Position numbers and translations under genes: made by a program
Shown here: positions 8,527 through 17,327 of the stretch, piece by piece
How positions within the stretch are numbered: the stretch's first letter is position 1
Layout of the letters: every line of letters starts with the position of its first letter
Notes under the pieces: generated by a model
What the model was told of the DNA's origin: nothing
What the model saw: only the letters and a program-made list of their open reading frames with translations
The model's database searches: none
Assembly (NCBI GenBank): GCA_023460575.1
Contig: JAEWPQ010000272.1
Coordinates: forward strand, 1 to 47,305
DNA from: Bacillota bacterium
GTDB lineage: Bacteria > Bacillota > Clostridia > Lachnospirales > Lachnospiraceae
DNA: 47,305 nucleotides
Reading direction: 5' to 3'

Positions 8527-10702
8527 TTGCATCCCCTCCTTTTAACTTTCCTCTTACTTTTATGTATTTTAAACGCCGTCTCTCTTTTCGCCTGAATGCC
8601 CGCTCCTGCTGTTTTTGTATCTGCTTATCAAACAGACTGAGTAATGCGGGTAAGAGAGACAGTACCAATACCATGCTGAGTATCGCCCCTCTGCCAACAA
8701 GGCGTCCTACCTGGGAGATGGCCTGAATGGAGGACGTAAAAAACAGGAGATAACCCACCACTGTCAATATACCTCCCGATGTAAGTATGGATAAGGTACT
8801 CTTTGATATGGCAGCCATTGCTGAATCTGTGTTATTCATGGTTTTTCTGAAACCAAGATAGTTATTGGTCATTAATATGGAATAATCAATGGTAGCCCCC
8901 AGCTGAAGGCAGCTTACTATGATATAGCCGATATATACCAAACTGTCTCCCATTACATAGGGCAGAGTCATATTTAAGTAAATTGCAACCTCAATTGGAA
9001 TAATAACAAGAATCGGCACCAGTAAAGCCTGGAAAGTTACTAAGACTACCAGCGCAACTCCCGCCAGGGAAAGGAGGGATACCTTATTATAATCATCTGT
9101 TAAAATATCACGGATATCAATCGTGGTGGGCGTCATCCCAATTACATATGCATCATTTGGGTAAAACTCACGAATTACATTCTCAAGTTTCTGACTGCAT
9201 TCGAAGGCATACTGACTTTCCTGAACAGTATTCATGGATATAAGAAATCTGGCATAATGGCTGCTTCTTAACTGCTTACTGACCTTATCCGGCAGGAAAC
9301 TCTCAGGAATCCCTTTCGGTAACGTTCCTGACATGGAAATGGCGTAATTAACAAAATCCAGATCCTCCAGTGTATCCGTCAGCTGTCTTTCCGTCACCAC
9401 TGAACCATTTGGTACGATTCCAATAATCATGTTGGATTTTCCAAATTCCTCATTAATCTTTCTGGTATCCTCATAAACTCTTGTTCCCGGACCTGCGCCA
9501 ATGGCATCGTCACCATAGTAAAAAGCATTCATGCTCTGACCAAAGTAACAGGGAACAGCCAGGATCAGTGCTGTTATAAACACGGGTTTCCTTATTCTGT
9601 TCATCAGCCTTGCAAAACGGTCAAAGGGAGGTAAAAAAGGTTTATGCGCCGTCTTTTCTATCAATCTGTTAAAATGCAGGATCAGAGTAGGCATCAGAAA
9701 CAGCACCGTTGCCAGACTGCAGATAATCCCTTTTGTCAGCACAAATCCTACATCTTTGCCAATGGTAAAACGCATGAATGCAATGACTATAAACCCGACA
9801 ATCGTAGTTGCTCCGCTGGCTAAAATGGAACTGCAGGATTCCTTTACTGCCATTTCCATGGCTTTGTTTATTTCTATACCGGTATTTTTTATTGCGGTGA
9901 ATGTATGTAAGAGAAAAATTGAATAGTCCATGGAGACTGCCAGCTGTAAAATAGCCGCTGTTGAAAATGTGAAAAATGATATGGTTCCAAACATCAGGTT
10001 TGACCCCATATTCAATATAATTGCGATTACCATAATTAAGATAAACAGGAATGGTTCCATCCATGACGTAGTCGTAAGCGTCAGTATCAGCCAGATGATC
10101 ACCAATGCCATACCAATCGCTATGGTAATCTCATGTGTGATGGATTCCTCCCTCTCTTTACTGGACACCGCACTTCCTGCAAAACACCCCCGATCCTTAC
10201 CTACAATCCTGTATATTTCTTCTACATCGGAACGGGTGAGCGGATTGTCATCACCATTTTTGAAAATGACGTCCATCAATGCATTGCCGTTGCGGTAATA
10301 GTCTTTCATGGAAAACACATCAACAGAGGCCATATCCGTCAGTCCCTCATTTGCAAAAGAAGCTCCCATATATACATCCGTTGCAAGATCAGGTCCGACT
10401 ACCACATCCACTCCCTCCAGATCTGAAATTTCACTTCTGATCCGCTTTGCTTCCTGAAGACTTACGTCACGCACCATGATCCGCGCCATACCAGGATATC
10501 CAAACTCATCTTCCATCACATCCAGCGCCTGTTTCGTCTGGGCAAACTGCGGCAGATACTTGCTTAAGTCATAATTAACTTTCACAAAAGGAAAACACAC
10601 TGCACAGATAATGGTCCCGGCCAAAAATATACTTTCAATTAATTTTCCTTTAAAAACAATAAAATGAACAAATTTGTCGAAAAAACCACTGTTTTTTTTC
10701 AT
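8513..10702 (-). CDS. MMPL/RND family transporter
   Basis: A 729-residue exporter of the MMPL branch of the RND superfamily. The pattern is one N-terminal membrane helix (about 13-35), an extracytoplasmic loop, a block of about five helices, a second large loop, and a second block of helices, roughly 11-12 in all. The SMDYSIFLLH and TIDYSILMTNNYLG segments are the duplicated D-Y motif of these pumps and would carry the proton-relay aspartates. Substrates of clostridial MMPL pairs are mostly unknown; lipids, peptides and drugs are candidates. The ATG at 10702 is preferred because GGAGGGGG precedes it, while the in-frame ATG at 10714 lies inside that ribosome site. A divergent TetR gene probably controls it. 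Confidence 0.88.
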   Translation of the reverse strand: MKKNSGFFDKFVHFIVFKGKLIESIFLAGTIICAVCFPFVKVNYDLSKYLPQFAQTKQALDVMEDEFGYPGMARIMVRDVSLQEAKRIRSEISDLEGVDVVVGPDLATDVYMGASFANEGLTDMASVDVFSMKDYYRNGNALMDVIFKNGDDNPLTRSDVEEIYRIVGKDRGCFAGSAVSSKEREESITHEITIAIGMALVIIWLILTLTTTSWMEPFLFILIMVIAIILNMGSNLMFGTISFFTFSTAAILQLAVSMDYSIFLLHTFTAIKNTGIEINKAMEMAVKESCSSILASGATTIVGFIVIAFMRFTIGKDVGFVLTKGIICSLATVLFLMPTLILHFNRLIEKTAHKPFLPPFDRFARLMNRIRKPVFITALILAVPCYFGQSMNAFYYGDDAIGAGPGTRVYEDTRKINEEFGKSNMIIGIVPNGSVVTERQLTDTLEDLDFVNYAISMSGTLPKGIPESFLPDKVSKQLRSSHYARFLISMNTVQESQYAFECSQKLENVIREFYPNDAYVIGMTPTTIDIRDILTDDYNKVSLLSLAGVALVVLVTFQALLVPILVIIPIEVAIYLNMTLPYVMGDSLVYIGYIIVSCLQLGATIDYSILMTNNYLGFRKTMNNTDSAMAAISKSTLSILTSGGILTVVGYLLFFTSSIQAISQVGRLVGRGAILSMVLVLSLLPALLSLFDKQIQKQQERAFRRKERRRLKYIKVRGKLKGGDANEQA

Positions 10703-10746
10703 ATCCCCCTCCATTTATAATCAGCAATCTACTAATGGATACTTTA

Positions 10747-10775
10747 TTGACTTTTCAACACATGTATATTATAAT
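10747..10775 (+). promoter_or_regulatory. Promoter of the tetR gene at 10923
   Basis: TTGACT (10747-10752), 17 bp, TATAAT (10770-10775). It implies a leader of about 140 bases. Its -10 overlaps the -10 of the opposing exporter promoter. Confidence 0.65.
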
Positions 10776-10796
10776 ACTAGTGTATATAACATTCAA
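10768..10796 (-). promoter_or_regulatory. Promoter of the MMPL exporter operon
   Basis: Minus strand TTGAAT (10791-10796), 17 bp, TATAAT (10768-10773). The -10 is interlocked with that of the plus-strand promoter, so the two polymerases would face each other and only one could bind at a time. GTATAT direct repeats and outer ATGT/ACAT ends here are candidate TetR contacts. Confidence 0.62.
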
Positions 10797-10922
10797 TAAT
10801 CAATCTATTTAATTACATCTATTAATAATCACAGAATATTTTTCCAGCATAATACTCAACACATTTTAGAATATCGTCAATCAGAACCACAGTACACGCC
10901 AAAGTGCGAAGGGAGGAGTTGT

Positions 10923-11504
10923 ATGGATATGCAAAAGCAGGATCGACGCATACGAAAAACTCAGAGACTATTAAAGGAAAGTCTTCTGGAACTTATGGAG
11001 AAAAAGGATATTAAAAACATTTCCGTAAAGGATATTACGGAACTGGCTGATTTAAACAGAGGAACCTTCTATCTTCATTACGCTGATACATACAGTCTTT
11101 TGCAGGAAATGGAAACAGAAGTATTAAATGACTTTCAAAATATGGTAAACAACTATCGGGAAGCATTTAAAAAAGCCTCACTCATGCCAGTTATTATTCC
11201 CATCATTCAATATATTGAGGAGAACAAAAAGATATGTAATATCCTTTTTGAGAACAGCTCATCCAATGATTTTGTAAATCGCTTCCACACTTTTATTCTA
11301 AAAAACGGAACTGCCATTATCAAAGAACAATACCCCGACGCCAGGGATTTTACTTTAAACTACTTCCTGGAATTTATTACATACGGCCTTACGGGAGTAT
11401 TGAAGCAGTGGCTGAATACGGATATGCAGGAGCCGAAAGAAGAAGTTGCAGAATTTGTTGATAAGGTGATTATGGGAACTGCAAAAAATCTTCTGATCAT
11501 ATAA
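10923..11504 (+). CDS. TetR/AcrR family regulator, divergent from the MMPL exporter
   Basis: A 193-residue regulator. The N-terminal TetR helix-turn-helix is clear (RIRKTQRLLKESLLELMEKK, then ISVKDITELADLNRGTFYLHY, about 8-58). The C-terminal part resembles the TetR_C_8 or DhaS-like ligand domain. GGAGGAG stands five bases before the ATG. Transcription is divergent from the exporter operon, the usual layout for local repression and autoregulation. No terminator is evident after the stop, so some read-through into the next gene is possible. Confidence 0.88.
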   Translation: MDMQKQDRRIRKTQRLLKESLLELMEKKDIKNISVKDITELADLNRGTFYLHYADTYSLLQEMETEVLNDFQNMVNNYREAFKKASLMPVIIPIIQYIEENKKICNILFENSSSNDFVNRFHTFILKNGTAIIKEQYPDARDFTLNYFLEFITYGLTGVLKQWLNTDMQEPKEEVAEFVDKVIMGTAKNLLII

Positions 11505-11575
11505 TATTTGCATGATAAATTTTAGACGATCCTTATGTTTCAATAAGCTTTAACCGATATATGGTTAGTGAAGTT

Positions 11576-11605
11576 TTGTAACTGCATCTAATTTTACTGT
11601 ATTAA
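11576..11605 (+). promoter_or_regulatory. Candidate promoter of the gene at 11628
   Basis: TTGTAA (11576-11581), 18 bp, TATTAA (11600-11605), just before the AAGGA ribosome site. Confidence 0.45.
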
Positions 11606-11627
11606 ATATTACATAAGGATGATCATT

Positions 11628-12662
11628 ATGCCTACTAAGAAAAAAATAAAAGAACCCAAGACAAAGCTTAAAAAGCCTAAGGCTGCAAATGTGAAAAAGG
11701 AAAAGCCTGCAAAAGCCGGGAAAAAGTCTATACTGCCAAAGAACAAAAGAGTGGTTATTTTGCTGGTTGCCGCCCTGTTCATTGTAATTATCGGAGCTGC
11801 CCAGGCCATTATTCTGCTGTCCATGAGAAATAAGAATTCCGTGAAAGAAAAGGTGGCCAAATCACCGGAATATTATTTTTCAAAAGAGGAAGATATCTCC
11901 TCGTTCACCTCAATTGTGGGTGACCGCTCCTACGAAGAGCCGGAATCCGTTCCGAAAAGTTCAAAGGAATCTGAAAAATCAGACACTGACAAGAAAGAGC
12001 CTGAAGCTGAAGGCAAAACTGCTTCTGAAGGCGAAACCGCTACCGCAGACCAGCAGAAAGACACATATAAATATATAAATCTGGACGACGCCTCCACAGA
12101 TTTAAAAACCTATAAAGATTACCTGGAGACTCAGAAAAGTTTTATCGATGTAACTGAGGAAAGCACAGCAGCAGAAACCACAGAAAGTGAAACAAACAGT
12201 GAAAATTCGGAATGCTATCAGCTTGCCGGTCCATCCAGTGATTCCAAGTCCTATCTTTCCATCACTCTGGAATCCGAAGGCGACAGCGTGACTGTAACAG
12301 CAGGAAAAGGCAGTGAATCCTGGAATGACTATTTTAAAAACCAGTGGAACCAGCAGAAAAAAGTAATCACCGATATTAAAAAACAGCCCAAATCCGATAC
12401 CTCAATTGAGCAGGCGGAGAACACCGTACGCTCCCAGGGGCAGGAAAAACTTAAGCTTACAGAAAGTGCGGATTCTTACCAGTTCATAGCATCTCCCGGA
12501 ATATCTAAGATAGACGGAAAAGACTACTACACGGTACGGACTTACAAGAGGCTGCCAGACAACACGCTAACCTATGTTGCCACCTATTTGTGCGACTGCG
12601 CCGACAACAGCGTAAGCTTTCTGTTTGATGAGATAACCGGACAAACCACCCCGCTGGGGTGA
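11628..12662 (+). CDS. Membrane-anchored protein with acidic extracytoplasmic stalk, function unknown
   Basis: A 344-residue protein not matched to a named family. It has a very Lys-rich cytoplasmic N terminus (about 1-45), one hydrophobic helix (RVVILLVAALFIVIIGAAQAIILL, about 41-65), then a low-complexity Glu/Ser/Thr/Lys stalk (about 95-195) and a folded C-terminal domain (about 195-344) with few cysteines. The positive-inside rule puts the C terminus outside the cell. The ATG at 11628 is preferred; the in-frame ATG at 11619 overlaps the ribosome site. It stands alone between a TetR gene and a bidirectional terminator, so context gives little clue. Confidence 0.72.
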   Translation: MPTKKKIKEPKTKLKKPKAANVKKEKPAKAGKKSILPKNKRVVILLVAALFIVIIGAAQAIILLSMRNKNSVKEKVAKSPEYYFSKEEDISSFTSIVGDRSYEEPESVPKSSKESEKSDTDKKEPEAEGKTASEGETATADQQKDTYKYINLDDASTDLKTYKDYLETQKSFIDVTEESTAAETTESETNSENSECYQLAGPSSDSKSYLSITLESEGDSVTVTAGKGSESWNDYFKNQWNQQKKVITDIKKQPKSDTSIEQAENTVRSQGQEKLKLTESADSYQFIASPGISKIDGKDYYTVRTYKRLPDNTLTYVATYLCDCADNSVSFLFDEITGQTTPLG

Positions 12663-12667
12663 CAAAA

Positions 12668-12706
12668 AGCAGGACAGATCAGTAATTATCACTGAACTGC
12701 CCTGCT
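12668..12706. terminator. Bidirectional terminator between convergent genes
   Basis: A 16-bp stem with two mismatches (12668-12683 with 12691-12706) and a 7-base loop. A/T-rich runs on both sides let it serve both the membrane protein and the GH1 gene. Confidence 0.85.
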
Positions 12707-12717
12707 TTCTATTATAA

Positions 12718-14058
12718 TTATGATTTTATTATATTCTGATACCAATAAAAGCTGTCCTTCGGTATTCTTCTCTGGGTTTCGTAGTCGACATAGACGATTC
12801 CAAACCTGTCATCATAGCCCTTCTCCCATTCAAAATTATCAAGAAAACTCCACAAAAAGTACCCTTCCACTTCCGCTCCGTCTAAAACTGCGCGCTTCAG
12901 TTCAGACAGATGGCGTGCCAGGTAATCAATTCTGCATGGATCATGTACACCTCCATCTAAAGATATCACATCCAGTGCAGACATACCATTCTCTGTGATG
13001 AACAGAGGAAGATGGTAGGTATGGCAAAAATTCTTCACTGCCCAGTACATGGCTTTCGGAGTAATGGGCCAGCCCATTCCAGTCTTTCCATGTCCTGCAG
13101 GAAGCTTTCCAAGAACGATTTCTCCCGTCTCAGATAAAGACACGGAGGTTCCCTGATAGAGATTCATTCCGCAAAAATCAAGAGGCTGGGCGATCAGGCG
13201 CTGTTCTTCCTCCGTCAGCTTCGGCAAATCACTGCCAAACAAGTCTCTGCATTGCTCATGAAACCTTCCTTTTAAAAACAGCTCATTCCAGAATGCAGAA
13301 GAAAAAAGCCAGTCATCCGCTCTTATCGAATTTTGCAGTTCTCCTGCTTTTGCTGCCAGAAAATCAGTTTCTTCCACGGGCCAGTAAGCATTGCCGCAGG
13401 TAGGGGCATATCCTGCCCTGCAATCTGGTACCAGTTCCCGTAATTTAACTACAGATTTTCCATGTGCCAGGGCAATATTCCGGCACATGGAAAGGATTCT
13501 TCCAGCCGGATATTTAATTCCCGGAGCATGGGTGCATTTATCATATCCAAGCCAGGTAAATATCTGGGGTTCATTAAAAGTAATATAATTCTTTACCCGG
13601 TTTCCAAATGTTTTTGCAACAACCTCTGTATACGAAACAAACCACTCCGGGCTCTCTGGGTTTAACCAGCCGCCCTGCATCTCCAGCTCATTGGGATAAT
13701 CCCAATGAAACAGAGTTACATATGGAGTAATATGATATTTCAGCAGTTCATCCACCAGATCCGAATAGAACCGCAGCCCTTTTTCATTAACATTTCCGGT
13801 TCCATGGGGTATGATTCTTGGCCAGGAAACAGAAAAGCGGTAAGCTCCTACTCCAAGCTCTGCAAGCAGGGCAACATCCTCTTTCATCCGGTGGTAATGA
13901 TCACATGCCACTTCTCCTGTATGTCCCTCAAAAATCCTGCCTTTCTCTCTTGCAAAGACATCCCATACAGACAGCCCTTTTCCATCTTCAAAGGCTGCCC
14001 CTTCTATCTGATAGGATGAGGTTGCCGTTCCCCATATAAAGTCTTTTTTCCAGTCCAT
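12718..14058 (-). CDS. GH1 beta-glucosidase
   Basis: A 446-residue cytoplasmic glycoside hydrolase family 1 enzyme that should hydrolyse cellobiose and other beta-glucosides. The acid/base is Glu163 in TFNEP and the nucleophile Glu356 in ITENG. IWGTATSSYQIEG at the N terminus and GYFLWSFLDNFEW near the C terminus complete the family pattern. Lack of a signal peptide and the neighbouring ABC permeases suggest hydrolysis of unphosphorylated, imported oligosaccharide. It is the last gene of the lacI-binding protein-permease-permease operon, four bases after the permease stop. Specificity among beta-glucosides and beta-galactosides cannot be read from sequence. Confidence 0.92.
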   Translation of the reverse strand: MDWKKDFIWGTATSSYQIEGAAFEDGKGLSVWDVFAREKGRIFEGHTGEVACDHYHRMKEDVALLAELGVGAYRFSVSWPRIIPHGTGNVNEKGLRFYSDLVDELLKYHITPYVTLFHWDYPNELEMQGGWLNPESPEWFVSYTEVVAKTFGNRVKNYITFNEPQIFTWLGYDKCTHAPGIKYPAGRILSMCRNIALAHGKSVVKLRELVPDCRAGYAPTCGNAYWPVEETDFLAAKAGELQNSIRADDWLFSSAFWNELFLKGRFHEQCRDLFGSDLPKLTEEEQRLIAQPLDFCGMNLYQGTSVSLSETGEIVLGKLPAGHGKTGMGWPITPKAMYWAVKNFCHTYHLPLFITENGMSALDVISLDGGVHDPCRIDYLARHLSELKRAVLDGAEVEGYFLWSFLDNFEWEKGYDDRFGIVYVDYETQRRIPKDSFYWYQNIIKS

Positions 14059-14062
14059 CGCG

Positions 14063-14902
14063 CTATCCTTTCACACTTCCTGCCGTAACTCCGCCAATGA
14101 TGAACCTTGACAGGCACAAATAGATAATGGCAACCGGAACAATGGCAATGGTTATCAGCATATAAACCTGACCCATATCAAATTTTAAGAAATCCGCACT
14201 TCTAAGCTGCGCTATTAATATAGGAAGCGTTTTTTTCGCATTTGATTTGAGCACAAGGGATGGAACAAAATAATTGTTCCAGGAGGCCACAAATGCAAAG
14301 ATTCCCTGCACTGCCAGAGCAGGCTTCACAATGGGAATTACAATAAAATTAAAGGTATAAAATTCATTGGATCCATCGATTCTGGCTGACTCCACAATTT
14401 CCAACGGCAGATTGCTTTGAAAATAAGAAACCATAAAATAGAATATAACCGGTGCAGCCATAGATGGAAGAATCAGAGGAACAAAACTGTCCATAAGTCC
14501 CATTTTACCAATCAGGCTTAAGAATCCAAGGGTTGTAACCTGCGTAGGAATCATCATAATCAGGATGATAAAAAGATAAACTGCATTTCTGAATTTAAAA
14601 TCATAGGCATGAATCGCATATGCCGTAAGTGCTGATACATATACTGCCAGGCCTGCGGAAGCACAGGCGATAAACAGGCTGTTTATTATTCCATGAACAA
14701 CAGGCAGATTCTTGTTATGCAGTACATTATATAAGTTAGGACCGAATGATTTGCCTGGCAGAAATGAGAATCCCTTTGCGATTTCCGGATGAGATCTGGT
14801 CGCATTGATGATCAGGCAATAAAAGAAGAAAAGGCACAGAAAAGACAAGAGTGACAGTACAATATAAGCAACTGCCTTTTTTAAATTAATCGCTTTTCCC
14901 AT
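14063..14902 (-). CDS. CUT1 sugar ABC transporter permease (MalG type)
   Basis: A 279-residue inner-membrane permease with six predicted helices. The EAA loop reads EIVESARIDGSNEFYTFNFIVIP (around 173-195), with the conserved A-x-IDG that docks on the ATPase. The C-terminal FIIGGVTAGSVKG is typical of MalG-type subunits. The start overlaps the preceding permease stop by one base (TAATG). It should pair with the MalF-type subunit and the upstream lipoprotein. No ATPase gene is in the operon, so a shared MsiK/MalK-type ATPase elsewhere is needed. Confidence 0.93.
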   Translation of the reverse strand: MGKAINLKKAVAYIVLSLLSFLCLFFFYCLIINATRSHPEIAKGFSFLPGKSFGPNLYNVLHNKNLPVVHGIINSLFIACASAGLAVYVSALTAYAIHAYDFKFRNAVYLFIILIMMIPTQVTTLGFLSLIGKMGLMDSFVPLILPSMAAPVIFYFMVSYFQSNLPLEIVESARIDGSNEFYTFNFIVIPIVKPALAVQGIFAFVASWNNYFVPSLVLKSNAKKTLPILIAQLRSADFLKFDMGQVYMLITIAIVPVAIIYLCLSRFIIGGVTAGSVKG

Positions 14903-15837
14903 TATTTTGATCCTCCTTTCTGTTTACCAGCACCGGTAAGTATAAAAAATACTACAAGACTGAGTGCTGCTGTAATAATGAAGAGTATTACGGATAAAGC
15001 TCCTGCCATACCATAGTTTTTGCTGAATAAATGATTATTCAAAAACATGATTAACGTCATGCTGGCCCGGTCAGGTGTTCCTTTTCCATTGGTAAGTACC
15101 TGGGGTACATCAAACATCTGCAGTCCGCCGATGAGAGAAGTAATCAGTACGTAAATAAATATGGGTTTAATGGTCGGCATTGTAATTTTGGTAAATATCT
15201 GGAAAGATTTTGCTCCATCTATGGCTGCTGCCTCAAATAAAGCAGAATCAACTCCAAGGATTGCCGCCATGAGAAGTATGGTTGTATTGCCAAACCACAT
15301 CATGAAATTCATAAAACCGATCAGTCCCCTGGTTCCCCATACTGTGGTAAGAAAACGGATCGGACTGTCTGCCAGCCCCATTCTTATTATAAGATTGTTC
15401 ATTGGACCGTCATCTGAAAACAGGGCAAAAAACAGCATGGCAAAGGATGCCGCCATAATCACATTGGGAAGGTATATAATTGTTTTAAAAAAGGTACTTC
15501 CTCTCATCCGCATTCTAAAATCAGCAAACCACACCGCCAGAATCAGTGAAATGATAATCTGGGGAATAAAGCCGATAATCCAGAGAATCACGGTATTGCC
15601 TAAGTACTTTAGAAGATCGCTCTGAAAAATGGTGATATAATTATCAAATCCGACAAAATTCGGCCCGATCTGAGTCAACCCTGAACGGTAATTTTCAAAC
15701 ATACTGTTATAAAACGTAGATATCAGGGGGATAAAGGAAAATACTAAATATGTAACAAAAAAAGGTATTAAAAAAATGTATCCCCATTTTGAATAGCTGA
15801 CTTTCTTTCTGGCTTTTGCCTTTTTTTCTCTTACCAT
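14902..15837 (-). CDS. CUT1 sugar ABC transporter permease (MalF type)
   Basis: A 311-residue permease of the binding-protein-dependent sugar family. A basic N terminus is followed by six helices, with the EAA loop ALFEAAAIDGAKSFQIFTKITMP (around 196-218). The ATG at 15837 is chosen because AGGAGG lies seven bases upstream; the in-frame ATG at 15858 precedes that ribosome site and has none of its own. A strong hairpin separates it from the binding-protein gene. Confidence 0.92.
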   Translation of the reverse strand: MVREKKAKARKKVSYSKWGYIFLIPFFVTYLVFSFIPLISTFYNSMFENYRSGLTQIGPNFVGFDNYITIFQSDLLKYLGNTVILWIIGFIPQIIISLILAVWFADFRMRMRGSTFFKTIIYLPNVIMAASFAMLFFALFSDDGPMNNLIIRMGLADSPIRFLTTVWGTRGLIGFMNFMMWFGNTTILLMAAILGVDSALFEAAAIDGAKSFQIFTKITMPTIKPIFIYVLITSLIGGLQMFDVPQVLTNGKGTPDRASMTLIMFLNNHLFSKNYGMAGALSVILFIITAALSLVVFFILTGAGKQKGGSK

Positions 15838-15857
15838 GATGGAGCCTCCTGTTTTCA

Positions 15858-15884
15858 TACAGGGCGGGAAAATCCCGCCCTGTA
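15858..15884 (-). other. Intergenic hairpin between binding-protein and permease genes
   Basis: A perfect 12-bp GC-rich stem (15858-15869 with 15873-15884) with a 3-base loop and no U-run after it. Its position between the binding-protein gene and the permeases suggests an mRNA-stabilising or partly terminating element that would raise binding protein over permeases. That role is inferred. Confidence 0.7.
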
Positions 15885-15892
15885 TTTTACTG

Positions 15893-17299
15893 CTACTTTG
15901 TTTCTAATTCCGGATATTTCTCTTGTGCAGATGTGTAGAAATTCTTAAGTGCTGTATCTTTATCAACAGTACCGTTAAAATAGTCATGCATTGCATTCTG
16001 GAAGCTTTCATTCAGTCCCTGATCATAAGGAGAAATCTTGCTCATATCAATCTTTTCTGCAGCATCACAGTACATCTGAAGAGGATTCTGTCCGCCGAGG
16101 AATGCTGACTTATAATCACCCTTTGCCAGTTCTTCCATAACTGTCTTGTTGTTTACAAAGTCATTCTTTTCTTCTACAATTTTCTTCATGGTTGCATCAT
16201 CACAGCAGATTGTCTTCATGATATCAGCTACGATATCAGGATTGTCTGTACCATTTGCTGCGCACAGCCAGGTTCCGCCCCAGTTATAGGATTCTGGTCC
16301 AATGGTTGCAGCCCAGTCACCGTAAACACCATTTCCTGGTTCCTGCTTTCCTCCGTCAGCTTCTGCCTTTGCAAGAGAGTTTTTCGCAAGAACGAAATCT
16401 ACTCCCCATGCCGGCATGAAATAACCAAATACTTTTCCTTCAGGACCTTGTCCGGAAGCCCATTCAGCTGCCCAAAGTGTGGTTTTCTGATTGTAGCCGC
16501 TGTCTGTATACTTCTTTGTCTGCTCTACCCACTTTTCAAGGCTCGGATCAATCGCAATTTTCTTTCCGTTTACCCACGGAGCAGCTACATTGTTCGAGAA
16601 AGTACGGTAGGAATCATCATAACCAGAAAGCATATAGTAGCCTTTATCTTTCATCTTTGCAGCAGTTTTGTCAAAGGAATCCCAGTCGCCAATTGACTTT
16701 TGAACTTCTGCAGGATCATCTGTTCCCAGTACATCCTTGGCAACGGAACGACGATAGATATAAAGTCCCGGGCAGCCCTGCCATGAAATACCTTTTTGTG
16801 CTCCCTGGGAATCCTGTGCGATTACTTTGGTGTAGTCATACTGCTTTGACATATCCTGATCTGTAATACCAACATCCTTTAAATCAAGGGTGTAATCAGA
16901 ATTGACATACTTCAGAATGTAATCTGCTTCAACCAGGAACATATCGACTTTATCATCAGCCTTTGCATCATTCTGATTTAACAGTGCTTCATCAAGAGCA
17001 TTCTGATAGGCGTTGTTTTCACTGGGAGTTGTTACAAAATTGACCTTATAACCAGCCGGAAGCTTGGAAGCATAATAATCTTCATATCTGGCTTTGAATT
17101 CATCATTCCAGACATAAATATTAATCACTTTTCCTCCTTCACCGCCAGCTTCTTTCTGCGCTTGTGTCTCTGCCTCAGTTTCCTTGGCTGTCGTCTCTGC
17201 AGCTTTGCTTCCGCTTTGCGCGCTCTTTGAAGAGCAGCCGGCAACCAGTGAAGCTGCCATTACCGCGCATAATAATCCGCTTACAACTTTCTTCTTCAT
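15893..17299 (-). CDS. Sugar ABC transporter substrate-binding lipoprotein
   Basis: A 468-residue extracytoplasmic binding protein of the MalE-like (SBP_bac_1) family. The type II signal peptide ends in LVAGC with Cys22 as the lipidation site, followed by an Ala/Glu/Thr-rich linker and VINIYVWNDEFKARYEDY, the usual first strand. Many aromatic residues fit oligosaccharide binding. The ATG at 17299 is used because AGGAGAGGGAA precedes it; longer readings run into lacI and destroy the signal peptide. It lies 28 bp after lacI, with no room for a separate promoter. The neighbouring GH1 and GH94 genes point to cellobiose or cello-oligosaccharides as ligand. Confidence 0.92.
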   Translation of the reverse strand: MKKKVVSGLLCAVMAASLVAGCSSKSAQSGSKAAETTAKETEAETQAQKEAGGEGGKVINIYVWNDEFKARYEDYYASKLPAGYKVNFVTTPSENNAYQNALDEALLNQNDAKADDKVDMFLVEADYILKYVNSDYTLDLKDVGITDQDMSKQYDYTKVIAQDSQGAQKGISWQGCPGLYIYRRSVAKDVLGTDDPAEVQKSIGDWDSFDKTAAKMKDKGYYMLSGYDDSYRTFSNNVAAPWVNGKKIAIDPSLEKWVEQTKKYTDSGYNQKTTLWAAEWASGQGPEGKVFGYFMPAWGVDFVLAKNSLAKAEADGGKQEPGNGVYGDWAATIGPESYNWGGTWLCAANGTDNPDIVADIMKTICCDDATMKKIVEEKNDFVNNKTVMEELAKGDYKSAFLGGQNPLQMYCDAAEKIDMSKISPYDQGLNESFQNAMHDYFNGTVDKDTALKNFYTSAQEKYPELETK

Positions 17300-17327
17300 A
17301 TTTCCCTCTCCTTTTCTGATATTACTA

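Noticed and set aside
9669..10064. 131-residue minus-strand frame inside the MMPL gene
   Set aside because: An alternate frame of the transporter, Tyr/His/Asn-rich shadow, with no independent start.
15161..15625. 154-residue plus-strand frame inside a permease gene
   Set aside because: It mirrors the hydrophobic permease codons on the other strand, with no start signal and no known motif.
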